A stretch of DNA of 64,000 bases from Rhabditoides inermis (lineage: Eukaryota; Nematoda; Chromadorea; Rhabditida; Rhabditidae): positions 1-64,000 of the forward strand of contig CAWZYM010000140.1 in assembly GCA_963966185.1 (NCBI GenBank). Direction: 5' to 3'. A program made the translations under genes and the position numbers. The notes beneath the pieces are model-generated. The model saw nothing but the letters and a program-made list of their open reading frames with translations, had not been told where the DNA came from and searched no databases. How positions within the stretch are numbered: position 1 is the stretch's first letter; each line of letters begins with the position of its first letter. Shown piece after piece: positions 34,346-46,557 of this stretch.

Positions 34346-34550
34346 TGTGCAACTCCTCAGTTCGAACAGTAATACCAGAAACACAGGAAAATAACCGTAT
34401 AAGAAAGCTAGCTGAGTTCAGTTCAACGCACCCAGTGCCATTCATGACCGAAGGTTCATTAGCTCAAAATTTGAAGATTGTCTTTCTGTGTCTAGAGAGA
34501 ACAGTGAGGGTAGAAAAAGAGAGTGTTCAAGCGGAGAATAAAACACAATA

Positions 34551-34790
34551 TGCTCTGAGAGAGAACGAGAGAGAGAAAGAAAAAGTGATAGAGAGGGGAG
34601 ATAAAGAGGAGAGAGAAAGAGATTGAGAAAGAGAGAGATAGAAAAGGGAGAGAGAGAGAGAGAGAGAGAAAGAGAAGGAGAAGGAGAGATAATGAGAGTT
34701 AGGGAGTGATAGAGAGAGGAAAGAAAAAGAGAAGGGCGAGTGATAGAGAAAGAGAGAGAAAGAGAGAGAGGGGGAAAGAGTGAGAGAGAG
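34551..34790 (+). repeat. GA-rich microsatellite tract
   Basis: A long purine run of GAGA, GAAA and GAGG words on the plus strand. Apparent charged or serine/leucine-rich frames across it are low-complexity products. It runs straight into the left arm of the next inverted-repeat element. Confidence 0.92.
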
Positions 34791-35096
34791 GGCTATTAGA
34801 TAAGCGAAATAGAGCGCATCAATCGTCAATGAGCGATCCGACCAGGCTGTTCGTTTCCTGATTCTGACTACGTTTTCGAAGACTCTCTAGTTTGGATACG
34901 TCAGTGTACTAGTTTTCGAAGATTTTCAAGTTACTGACGTGACTGTTATCAGTGACTGTTACTATGTCCGTGTATTTGTGAATTGTTAATTGTGAGTATT
35001 GTAAATTGTAAGTTATTTTTATCTTTATAGCATGATATTCTGACTAGTGAGTTTGTAATATGTATTTTCGTTATCTAATCTAATAGCCCTCTCTCT
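34783..35096. mobile_element. 314-bp inverted-repeat element
   Basis: AGAGAGAGGGCTATTA at 34,783-34,798 is the exact reverse complement of 35,081-35,096. The pairing extends inward with one 5-bp indel (GATAAGCGAAAT against GATTAGATAACGAAAA). The interior holds TTTTCGAAGA twice and an AT-rich right half. There are no coding features. No clear target duplication is seen, because the GA microsatellite masks the left flank. Confidence 0.65.
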
Positions 35097-35136
35097 AATG
35101 TACAAAATTTCTTCGAAATTTGAGAAAAGGACATCC

Positions 35137-35530
35137 ATTCTCTTTCGAAAAGTACAGGAGTAAAAAGGAGTGGTTTGTTTTGATCTAATTCAACAAAAGC
35201 ACATGCATATTTTTTTCTTCGCAGCTGACTAAAATTTCAAAACAAACCTGCTCTTTCTAATCGATGAAAAAAGCGAACATATGTAATTGTAATATGTACT
35301 ATAATAATTTAAAATAAAAGACCTTTTTGTTGTTAAATTTTTATGCATTTGCATGCGTATATCTGATCAAAAATCACACATTTCATAAACATTTCATAGT
35401 ACATCGTTTGAAAGAGCAGGTTTGTTTTGAAATTTTAGTCAGCTGCGAAGAAAAAAATATGCATGTGCTTTTGTTGAATTAGATCAAAACAAACCACTCC
35501 TTTTTACTCCTGTACTTTTCGAAAGAGAAT
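35137..35530. mobile_element. 394-bp fold-back element with 121-bp perfect arms
   Basis: 35,137-35,257 is the reverse complement of 35,410-35,530 with no mismatch that I could find; both arms keep, for example, a run of seven T or A next to ATATGCAT. The spacer at 35,258-35,409 is AT-rich and non-coding. As single strand or RNA this would form a long, perfect hairpin. The right arm abuts the satellite and the left arm abuts unique DNA. No transposase is present and the family is not recognised. Confidence 0.88.
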
Positions 35531-36709
35531 ACTTTATTGTATTGGGACAAGCTTTTGGCGTGTTTTTGTGCAGGTTTAGCCAAATTTCCCTGTCCTTGGT
35601 AGGAGAAAGGAAAGTTGTATTCCAGCGTGACAAGTTTCTGGTGTGTTGTCGTGCAGGTTTTGCCAATTTTCCGTGTCCTTGGTAGGGGAAAGGAAAGTCG
35701 TATCATATCGTAACGAGCCTCTGGAATGTTGTCGTGCAGGTTTTGCCAACTTTCCTTGTCCTTGGTAGGGATAAGGAAAGTCGTATTATATCGTGACAAG
35801 TCTCTGGAGTGTTGTCGTGCAGGTTTGGCAAGTTTTCCTTCTCTAGGCAGGGGCCACAAGTGTTTTAATGTCTTGGAACAAACGTCTTGAGTGTTGTCGT
35901 GCAGGTTTTGCCGTTTTACCTTGTCCTTGGTTGGAACCACGAGTGTTGCAATATATGAGAACAAACATCTGCAGTGTTGTGGTGCAGGTTCTGCCAACTT
36001 TCCCAGTCCTTGGTAGGAGTCACGAGTGTTGCAACATATGAGAACAAACCTCTGAAGTGTTGTAGTGCAGGTTTTGCCAATTTTCCTCGTCTTTAGTAGG
36101 GACCACGATTACTTTATTGTATTGGGACAAGCCTCTGGAGTGTTGTCGTGCAGGTTTTGCCAATTTTCTTTGTCCTTGGTAGGGGAAAGGAAAGTCGTAT
36201 TATATCGTGACAAGCCTCTGGACAGTTGTCGTGCAGGTTTTGCCAATTTTCCTTGTCCTTGTTAGGAGCCACGAGTGTTGCAATATTCGAAACAAACCTA
36301 TGAAGTGTTGTAGTGCAGGTTTTGCCAACTTTCCTTGTCCTTGTTAGGAGCCACGAGTGTTTTAATGTCTTGGAACAAACGTCTGGAATGTTGTCGTGCA
36401 GGTTTTGCCAATTTTCCTTGTCCTTGTTAGGAGCCACGAGTGTTTTCATGTATTGGAACAAACGTCTGGAGTGTTGTCGTGCAGGTTTTGCCAATTTTCC
36501 TTGTCCTTATTAGGAGCCACGAGTGTTTTAATGTATTGGAACAAACGTCTGGAGTGTTGTAGTGCAGATTTTGCCAATTCTTCTTGTCCTTGGTAGAGGA
36601 AAGGAAAGTCGTATTATAACGTGAAAAGCCTCTGGACAGTTGTCGTGCAGGTTTCGCCAATTTTCCTTGTCCTTTTTAGGAGCCACGAGTGTTGCAATAT
36701 ATGAGAACA

Positions 36710-39700
36710 AACCTCTGAAGTGTTGTAGTGCAGGTTTTGCTAATTTTCGTTTTCTTTGTCTTTAAATGAGACCACGAATACTTTATTGTAGTGGGACAAA
36801 TTTCTGAGGTGTTGTAGTGCAGGTTTTGCCAATTTTTCTTGTATTTGGTAGGGACTAGGAAAAATTTATTCCATCGTGACAAGCCTCTGGAATGTTGTCG
36901 TGCAAGTTTTGCCAATTTTCCTTGTCCTTGTTAGGAGCCACGAGTGTTGCAATAAATGAGAACAAACCTATAAAGTGTTGTGGTGCAGGTTTTGCCAACT
37001 TTCCTTGTCCTTGGTAAGGGAGAGGAAAGTCGTATTATATCGTGACAAGCCTTTGGAATGTTGTCGTGCAGGTTTTGCCAATTTTCCTTGTCCTTGTTAG
37101 GAGCCACGAGTGTTGCAATATTTGAGAACAAACCTCTGAAGTGTTGTAGTGCAGGTTTTGCTAATTTTCGTTTTCTTTGTCCTCAAATGAGACCACGAAT
37201 ACTTTATTGTAGTGGGACAAATTTCTGAGGTGTTGTAGTGCAGGTTTTGCCAATTTTCCTTGTATTTGGTAGGGACTAGGAAAGTTTTATTCCATCGTGA
37301 CAAGCCTCTGGAATGTTGTCGTGCAGGTTTTGCCAATTTTCCTTGTCCTTGTTAGGAGCCACGAGTGTTGCAATATATGAGAACAAACCTATGAAGTGTT
37401 GTAGTGCAGGTTTTGCCAACTTTCTTTGTTCTTGGTAGGGGAAAGGAAAGTCGTATTATATCGTGACAAGCCTCTGGAATGTTGTCGTGCAGGTTTTGCC
37501 AATTTTCCTTGTTCTTGTTAGGAGCCACGAGTGTTTTAATGTATTGGAACAAACGTCTGGAGTGTTGTCGTGCAGGTTTTGTCAATTTTCCTTGTCCTTG
37601 TTAGAAGCCACGAGTGTTTTAATGTATTGGAACAAACGTCTGGAGTGTTGTCGTGCCGGTTTTGTTAATTTTCCTTGTCCTTGGTAGAGGAAAGGAAAGT
37701 CGTATTATATCGTGAAAAGTCTCTGGAGTGTTGTCGTGCAGGTTTTGCAAGTTTTCCTCTCCCTAGGCAGGGGCCACAAGTGTTTTAATGTATTGGAACA
37801 AACGTCTTGAGTGTTGTCGTGCAGGTTTTGCCGTTTTACCTTGTTCTTGGTTGGAACCACGAGTGTTGCAATTTATGAGAACAAACATCTGCAGTGTTGT
37901 AGTGCAGGTTCTGCCAACTTTCCCAGTCCTTGGTAGAAGTCACGAGTGTTGCAATATATGAGAAGAAACCTCTGAAGTGTTGTAGTGCAGGTTTTGCCAA
38001 TTTTCCTTGTCCTTGTTAGGAGCCACGAGTGTTTTAATGTATTTGAACAAACGTCTGGAGTGTTGTCGTGCAGGGTTTGCCAACTTTCCTTGTCCTTGGT
38101 AAGGGAAAGGAAAGTCGTTTTATATCGTGACAAGCCTCTGGAATGTTGTCGTGCAGGTTTTGCCAATTTTCCTTGTATTTGGTAGGGAAAAGGAAAGTCG
38201 TATTTTATCGTGACAAGCCTCTGGAATGTTGTCGTGCAGGTTTTGCCAATTTTCCTTGTCCTTACTAGGAGCCACGAGTGTTGCAATATATGAATATATG
38301 AGAACAAACCTCTGAAGTGTTGTAGTGCAGGTTTTGCTAATTTTTGTTTCCTTTGTCCTTGAATGGGACCACCAATACTTTATTGTATTGGGACAAATTT
38401 CTGAGGTGTTGTAGTGCAGGTTTTGCCAAATTTACTTGTCCTTGTTAGGAGCCACGAGTGTTGCAATATTTGAGAACAAACCTATGAAGTGTTTTAGTGC
38501 AGGTTTTGCCAACTTTCCTTGTCTTTGGTAGGGGTAAGGAAAGTCGTATTATGTCGTGACAAGCCTCTGGAATGTTGTCGTGCAGGTTTTGCCAATTTTC
38601 CTTGTCCTTGTTAGGAGCCACGAGTGTTTTCATGTATTGGAACAAACGTCTGGAGTGTTGTCGTGCAGGTTTTGCCAATTTTCCTTGTCCTTATTAGGAG
38701 CCACGAGTGTTTTAATGTATTGGAACAAACGTCTGGAGTGTTGTAGTGCAGGTTTTGCCAATTCTTCTTGTCCTTGGTAGGGGAAAGGAAAGTCGTATTA
38801 TAACGTGAAAAGCCTCTGGACAGTTGTCGTGCAGGTTTCGCCAATTTTCCTTGTCCTTGTTAGGAGCCACGAGTGTTGCAATATATGAGAACAAACCTCT
38901 GAAGTGTTGTAGTGCAGGTTTTGCTAATTTTCGTTTTCTTTGTCTTTAAATGAGACCACGAATACTTTATTGTAGTGGGACAAATTTCTGAGGTGTTGTA
39001 GTGCAGGTTTTGCCAATTTTCCTTGTATTTGGTAGGGACTAGGAAAGTTTTATTCCATCGTGACAAGCCTCTGGAATGTTGTCGTGCAGGTTTTGCCAAT
39101 TTTCCTTGTCCTTGTTAGGAGCCACGAGTGTTGCAATATATGAGAACAAACCTATAAAGTGTTGTAGTGCAGGTTTTGCCAACTTTCCTTGTCCTTGGTA
39201 AGGGAGAGGAAAGTCGTATTATATCGTGACAAGCCTCTGGAATGTTGTCGTGCAGGTTTTGCCAATTTTCCTTGTCCTTGTTAGGAGCCACGAGTGTTGC
39301 AATATTTGAGAACAAACCTCTGAAGTGTTGTAGTGCAGGTTTTGATAATTTTCGTTTTCTTTGTCCTCAAATGAGACCACGAATACTTTATTGTAGTGGG
39401 ACAAATTTCTGAGGTGTTGTAGTGCAGGTTTTGCCAATTTTTCTTGTATTTGGTAGGGACTAGGAAAGTTTTATTCCATCGTGACAAGCCTCTGGAATGT
39501 TGTCGTGCAGGTTTTGCCATTTTTCCTTGTCCTTGTTAGGAGCCACGAGTGTTGCAATATATGAGAGCAAACTTATGAAGTGTTGTAGTGCAGGTTTTGC
39601 CAACTTTCCTTGTCCTTGGTAGGAGTAAGGAAAGTCGTATTATATTGTGACAAGTCTCTGGAGTGTTGTCGTGCAGGTTTTGCCAATTTTCCTCTCCCTA

Positions 39701-42700
39701 GGCAGGGGCCACAAGTGTTTTAATGTGATGGAACAAACGTCTTGAGTGTTGTCGTGCAGGTTATGCCGTTTTACCTTGTCCTTGGTTGGAACCACGAGTG
39801 TTGCAATATATGAGAACAAACATCTGCAGTGTTGTAGTGCAGGTTCTGCCAACTTTCCCAATCCTTGGTAGGAGTCACGAGTGTTGCAATATATGAGAAG
39901 AAACCTCTGAAGTGTTGTAGTGCAGGTTTTGCCAATTTTCCTTGTTCTTAGTAGGGACCATGAATACTTTATTGTATTGGGACAAGCTTTTGGCGTGTTT
40001 TTGTGCAGGTTTAGCCAAATTTCCCTGTCCTTGGTAGGAGAAAGGAAAGTTGTATTCCAGCGTGACAAGTTTCTGGTGTGTTGTCGTGCAGGTTTTGCCA
40101 ATTTTCCGTGTCCTTGGTAGGGGAAAGGAAAGTCGTATCATATCGTAACGAGCCTCTGGAATGTTGTCGTGCAGGTTTTGCCAACTTTCCTTGTCCTTGG
40201 TAGGGATAAGGAAAGTCGTATTATATCGTGACAAGCCTCTGGAGTGTTGTCGTGCAGGTTTTTCCAATTTTCCTTGTCCTTGGTAAGAGAAAGGAAAGTC
40301 GTATTATATCGTGACAAGCCTCTGGACAGTTGTCGTGCAAGTTTTGCCAATTTTCCTTGTCCTTGTCAGGAGCCACGAGTGATGCAATATATGAATATAT
40401 GAGAACAAACCTCTGAAGTGTTGTAGTGCAGGTTTTGCTAATTTTCGTTTCCTTTGTCCTTGAATAGGAGCACGAATACTTTATTGTATTGGGGCAAATT
40501 TCTGAGGTGTTGTAGTGCAGGTTTTGCCAGCTTTCCTTGTCCTTGGTAAGAGCCACGAGTGTAGCAATATATGAGAACAAACCTCTGAAGTGTTGTAGTG
40601 CAGGTTTTGCTAATTTTTGTTTCCTTTGTCCTTGAATGGGACCACCAATACTTTATTGTATTGGGACAAATTTCTGAGGTGTTGTAGTGCAGGTTTTGCC
40701 AAATTTACTTGTCCTTGTTAGGAGCCACGAGTGTTGCAATATTTGAGAACAAACCTATGAAGTGTTTTAGTGCAGGTTTTGCCAACTTTCCTTGTCTTTG
40801 GTAGGGGTAAGGAAAGTCGTATTATGTCGTGACAAGCCTCTGGAATGTTGTCGTGCAGGTTTTGCCATTTTTCCTTGTCCTTGTTAGGAGCCACGAGTGT
40901 TTTCATGTATTGGAACAAACGTCTGAAGTGTTGTCGTGCAGGTTTTGCCAATTTTCCTTGTCCTTATTAGGAGCCACGAGTGTTTTAATGTATTGGAACA
41001 AACGTCTGGAGTGTTGTAGTGCAGGTTTTGCCAATTCTTCTTGTCCTTGGTAGGGGAAAGGAAAGTCGTATTATAACGTGAAAAGCCTCTGGACAGTTGT
41101 CGTGCAGGTTTCGCCAATTTTCCTTGTCCTTGTTAGGAGCCACGAGTGTTGCAATATATGAGAACAAACCTCTGAAGTGTTGTAGTGCAGGTTTTGCTAA
41201 TTTTCGTTTTCTTTGTCTTTAAATGAGACCACGAATACTTTATTGTAGTGGGACAAATTTCTGAGGTGTTGTAGTGCAGGTTTTGCCAATTTTCCTTGTA
41301 TTTGGTAGGGACTAGGAAAGTTTTATTCCATCGTGACAAGCCTCTGGAATGTTGTCGTGCAGGTTTTGCCAATTTTCCTTGTCCTTGTTAGGAGCCACGA
41401 GTGTTGCAATATATGAGAACAAACCTATAAAGTGTTGTAGTGCAGGTTTTGCCAACTTTCCTTGTCCTTGGTAAGGGAGAGGAAAGTCGTATTATATCGT
41501 GACAAGCCTCTGGAATGTTGTCGTGCAGGTTTTGCCAATTTTCCTTGTCCTTGTTAGGAGCCACGAGTGTTGCAATATTTGAGAACAAACCTCTGAAGTG
41601 TTGTAGTGCAGGTTTTGCTAATTTTCGTTTTCTTTGTCCTCAAATGAGACCACGAATACTTTATTGTAGTGGGACAAATTTCTGAGGTGTTGTAGTGCAG
41701 GTTTTGCCAATTTTCCTTGTATTTGGTAGGGACTAGGAAAGTTTTATTCCATCGTGACAAGCCTCTGGAATGTTGTCGTGCAGGTTTTGCCATTTTTCCT
41801 TGTCCTTGTTAGGAGCCACGAGTGTTGCAATATATGAGAGCAAACCTATGAAGTGTTGTAGTGCAGGTTTTGCCAACTTTCCTTGTCCTTGGTAGGAGTA
41901 AGGAAAGTCGTATTATATTGTGACAAGTCTCTGGAGTGTTGTCGTGCAGGTTTTGCCAATTTTCCTTGTTCTTAGTAGGAACCATGAATACTTTATTGTA
42001 TTGGGACAAGCTTTTGGCGTGTTTTTGTGCAGGTTTAGCCAAATTTCCCTGTCCTTGGTAGGAGAAAGGAAAGTTGTATTCCAGCGTGACAAGTTTCTGG
42101 TGTGTTGTCGTGCAGGTTTTGCCAATTTTCCGTGTCCTTGGTAGGGGAAAGGAAAGTCGTATCATATCGTAACGAGCCTCTGGAATGTTGTCGTGCAGGT
42201 TTTGCCAACTTTCCTTGTCCTTGGTAGGGATAAGGAAAGTCGTATTATATCGTGACAAGTCTCTGGAGTGTTGTCGTGCAGGTTTGGCAAGTTTTCCTTC
42301 TCTAGGCAGGGGCCACAAGTGTTTTAATGTCTTGGAACAAACGTCTTGAGTGTTGTCGTGCAGGTTTTGCCGTTTTACCTTGTCCTTGGTTGGAACCACG
42401 AGTGTTGCAATATATGAGAACAAACATCTGCAGTGTTGTGGTGCAGGTTCTGCCAACTTTCCCAGTCCTTGGTAGGAGTCACGAGTGTTGCAACATATGA
42501 GAACAAACCTCTGAAGTGTTGTAGTGCAGGTTTTGCTAATTTTCGTTTTCTTTGTCTTTAAATGAGACCACGAATACTTTATTGTAGTGGGACAAATTTC
42601 TGAGGTGTTGTAGTGCAGGTTTTGCCAATTTTTCTTGTATTTGGTAGGGACTAGGAAAAATTTATTCCATCGTGACAAGCCTCTGGAATGTTGTCGTGCA

Positions 42701-45450
42701 AGTTTTGCCAATTTTCCTTGTCCTTGTTAGGAGCCACGAGTGTTGCAATAAATGAGAACAAACCTATAAAGTGTTGTAGTGCAGGTTTTGCCAACTTTCC
42801 TTGTCCTTGGTAAGGGAGAGGAAAGTCGTATTATATCGTGACAAGCCTTTGGAATGTTGTCGTGCAGGTTTTGCCAATTTTCCTTGTCCTTGTTAGGAGC
42901 CACGAGTGTTGCAATATTTGAGAACAAACCTCTGAAGTGTTGTAGTGCAGGTTTTGCTAATTTTCGTTTTCTTTGTCCTCAAATGAGACCACGAATACTT
43001 TATTGTAGTGGGACAAATTTCTGAGGTGTTGTAGTGCAGGTTTTGCCAATTTTCCTTGTATTTGGTAGGGACTAGGAAAGTTTTATTCCATCGTGACAAG
43101 CCTCTGGAATGTTGTCGTGCAGGTTTTGCCAATTTTCCTTGTCCTTGTTAGGAGCCACGAGTGTTGCAATATATGAGAACAAACCTATGAAGTGTTGTAG
43201 TGCAGGTTTTGCCAACTTTCTTTGTTCTTGGTAGGGGAAAGGAAAGTCGTATTATATCGTGACAAGCCTCTGGAATGTTGTCGTGCAGGTTTTGCCAATT
43301 TTCCTTGTTCTTGTTAGGAGCCACGAGTGTTTTAATGTATTGGAACAAACGTCTGGAGTGTTGTCGTGCAGGTTTTGTCAATTTTCCTTGTCCTTGTTAG
43401 AAGCCACGAGTGTTTTAATGTATTGGAACAAACGTCTGGAGTGTTGTCGTGCCGGTTTTGTTAATTTTCCTTGTCCTTGGTAGAGGAAAGGAAAGTCGTA
43501 TTATATCGTGAAAAGTCTCTGGAGTGTTGTCGTGCAGGTTTTGCAAGTTTTCCTCTCCCTAGGCAGGGGCCACAAGTGTTTTAATGTATTGGAACAAACG
43601 TCTTGAGTGTTGTCGTGCAGGTTTTGCCGTTTTACCTTGTTCTTGGTTGGAACCACGAGTGTTGCAATTTATGAGAACAAACATCTGCAGTGTTGTAGTG
43701 CAGGTTCTGCCAACTTTCCCAGTCCTTGGTAGAAGTCACGAGTGTTGCAATATATGAGAAGAAACCTCTGAAGTGTTGTAGTGCAGGTTTTGCCAATTTT
43801 CCTTGTCCTTGTTAGGAGCCACGAGTGTTTTAATGTATTTGAACAAACGTCTGGAGTGTTGTCGTGCAGGGTTTGCCAACTTTCCTTGTCCTTGGTAAGG
43901 GAAAGGAAAGTCGTTTTATATCGTGACAAGCCTCTGGAATGTTGTCGTGCAGGTTTTGCCAATTTTCCTTGTATTTGGTAGGGAAAAGGAAAGTCGTATT
44001 TTATCGTGACAAGCCTCTGGAATGTTGTCGTGCAGGTTTTGCCAATTTTCCTTGTCCTTACTAGGAGCCACGAGTGTTGCAATATATGAATATATGAGAA
44101 CAAACCTCTGAAGTGTTGTAGTGCAGGTTTTGCTAATTTTTGTTTCCTTTGTCCTTGAATGGGACCACCAATACTTTATTGTATTGGGACAAATTTCTGA
44201 GGTGTTGTAGTGCAGGTTTTGCCAAATTTACTTGTCCTTGTTAGGAGCCACGAGTGTTGCAATATTTGAGAACAAACCTATGAAGTGTTTTAGTGCAGGT
44301 TTTGCCAACTTTCCTTGTCTTTGGTAGGGGTAAGGAAAGTCGTATTATGTCGTGACAAGCCTCTGGAATGTTGTCGTGCAGGTTTTGCCAATTTTCCTTG
44401 TCCTTGTTAGGAGCCACGAGTGTTTTCATGTATTGGAACAAACGTCTGGAGTGTTGTCGTGCAGGTTTTGCCAATTTTCCTTGTCCTTATTAGGAGCCAC
44501 GAGTGTTTTAATGTATTGGAACAAACGTCTGGAGTGTTGTAGTGCAGGTTTTGCCAATTCTTCTTGTCCTTGGTAGGGGAAAGGAAAGTCGTATTATAAC
44601 GTGAAAAGCCTCTGGACAGTTGTCGTGCAGGTTTCGCCAATTTTCCTTGTCCTTGTTAGGAGCCACGAGTGTTGCAATATATGAGAACAAACCTCTGAAG
44701 TGTTGTAGTGCAGGTTTTGCTAATTTTCGTTTTCTTTGTCTTTAAATGAGACCACGAATACTTTATTGTAGTGGGACAAATTTCTGAGGTGTTGTAGTGC
44801 AGGTTTTGCCAATTTTCCTTGTATTTGGTAAGGACTAGGAAAGTTTTATTCCATCGTGACAAGCCTCTGGAATGTTGTCGTGCAGGTTTTGCCAATTTTC
44901 CTTGTCCTTGTTAGGAGCCACGAGTGTTGCAATATATGAGAACAAACCTATAAAGTGTTGTAGTGCAGGTTTTGCCAACTTTCCTTGTCCTTGGTAAGGG
45001 AGAGGAAAGTCGTATTATATCGTGACAAGCCTCTGGAATGTTGTCGTGCAGGTTTTGCCAATTTTCCTTGTCCTTGTTAGGAGCCACGAGTGTTGCAATA
45101 TTTGAGAACAAACCTCTGAAGTGTTGTAGTGCAGGTTTTGATAATTTTCGTTTTCTTTGTCCTCAAATGAGACCACGAATACTTTATTGTAGTGGGACAA
45201 ATTTCTGAGGTGTTGTAGTGCAGGTTTTGCCAATTTTTCTTGTATTTGGTAGGGACTAGGAAAGTTTTATTCCATCGTGACAAGCCTCTGGAATGTTGTC
45301 GTGCAGGTTTTGCCATTTTTCCTTGTCCTTGTTAGGAGCCACGAGTGTTGCAATATATGAGAGCAAACCTATGAAGTGTTGTAGTGCAGGTTTTGCCAAC
45401 TTTCCTTGTCCTTGGTAGGAGTAAGGAAAGTCGTATTATATTGTGACAAG
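36710..45450 (+). repeat. duplicated 2.9-kb segment, 5,796 bp apart
   Basis: About 36,710-39,650 matches about 42,506-45,446. All the modules keep their order, including GATAATTTTCG E variants (about 39,343 and 45,139). The same segment also matches about 27,783-30,720 at an offset of 8,927 bp, so at least three copies lie in the window. Between the two copies lies the paralogue of the insertion-2 target at 41,986. Confidence 0.87.
41981..41996 (+). repeat. empty-site paralogue of the composite insertion
   Basis: ACCATGAATACTTTAT is uninterrupted here, at the position matching 33,717-33,725 plus 35,531-35,537. Other empty copies have GAAT at 48,867, 54,373 and 61,451. Confidence 0.9.
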
Positions 45451-46557
45451 CCTCTGGAATGTTGTCGTGCAGGTTTTGCCAATTTTCCTTGTCCTTGTTA
45501 GGAGCCACGAGTGTTTTCATGTATTGGAACAAACGTCTGGAGTGTTGTCGTGCAGGTTTTGCCAATTTTCCTTGTCCTTATTAGGAGCCACGAGTGTTTT
45601 AATGTATTGGAACAAACGTCTGGAGTGTTGTAGTGCAGGTTTTGCCAATTCTTCTTGTCCTTGGTAGGGGAAAGGAAAGTCGTATTATAACGTGAAAAGC
45701 CTCTGGACAGTTGTCGTGCAGGTTTCGCCAATTTTCCTTGTCCTTGTTAGGAGCCACGAGTGTTGCAATATATGAGAACAAACCTCTGAAGTGTTGTAGT
45801 GCAGGTTTTGCTAATTTTCGTTTTCTTTGTCTTTAAATGAGACCACGAATACTTTATTGTAGTGGGACAAATTTCTGAGGTGTTGTAGTGCAGGTTTTGC
45901 CAATTTTCCTTGTATTTGGTAAGGACTAGGAAAGTTTTATTCCATCGTGACAAGCCTCTGGAATGTTGTCGTGCAGGTTTTGCCAATTTTCCTTGTCCTT
46001 GTTAGGAGCCACGAGTGTTGCAATATATGAGAACAAACCTATAAAGTGTTGTAGTGCAGGTTTTGCCAACTTTCCTTGTCCTTGGTAAGGGAGAGGAAAG
46101 TCGTATTATATCGTGACAAGCCTCTGGAATGTTGTCGTGCAGGTTTTGCCAATTTTCCTTGTCCTTGTTAGGAGCCACGAGTGTTGCAATATTTGAGAAC
46201 AAACCTCTGAAGTGTTGTAGTGCAGGTTTTGATAATTTTCGTTTTCTTTGTCCTCAAATGAGACCACGAATACTTTATTGTAGTGGGACAAATTTCTGAG
46301 GTGTTGTAGTGCAGGTTTTGCCAATTTTTCTTGTATTTGGTAGGGACTAGGAAAGTTTTATTCCATCGTGACAAGCCTCTGGAATGTTGTCGTGCAGGTT
46401 TTGCCATTTTTCCTTGTCCTTGTTAGGAGCCACGAGTGTTGCAATATATGAGAGCAAACCTATGAAGTGTTGTAGTGCAGGTTTTGCCAACTTTCCTTGT
46501 CCTTGGTAGGAGTAAGGAAAGTCGTATTATATTGTGACAAGTTTCTGGAGTGTTGTC
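44376..46557 (+). repeat. 1,091-bp HOR, two tandem copies (third site)
   Basis: Copies are 44,376-45,466 and 45,467-46,557. They share the rare GGTAAGGACTAGG variant (about 44,827 and 45,918), seen nowhere else that I noticed. The register differs from the first two 1,091-bp sites by about 360 bp, so this is a separate duplication event of the same length. Confidence 0.9.

Larger units (their letters stand above)
33726..35530. mobile_element. 1,805-bp composite non-satellite insertion
   Basis: Unique sequence interrupts a D monomer. Satellite left of it matches 41,9xx at an offset of 8,264 bp and satellite right of it matches at 6,459 bp, so exactly 1,805 bp were added. From left to right it holds GC palindromes, an AT-rich stretch with AATAAA, a CGG run and CpG-rich DNA, a GA microsatellite, a 314-bp inverted-repeat element, and a 394-bp fold-back element. 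The two outer ends are not inverted repeats of each other, so this is probably nested or sequential insertions, or captured host DNA. I recognise no transposase or other gene. Confidence 0.85.

Noticed and set aside
34309..34626. 105-codon plus-strand frame in the composite insertion
   Set aside because: Its second half is GA microsatellite read as charged residues. The first half matches no family I recognise.
34527..34829. 100-codon minus-strand frame rich in serine and leucine
   Set aside because: Low-complexity translation of the CT/GA tract.
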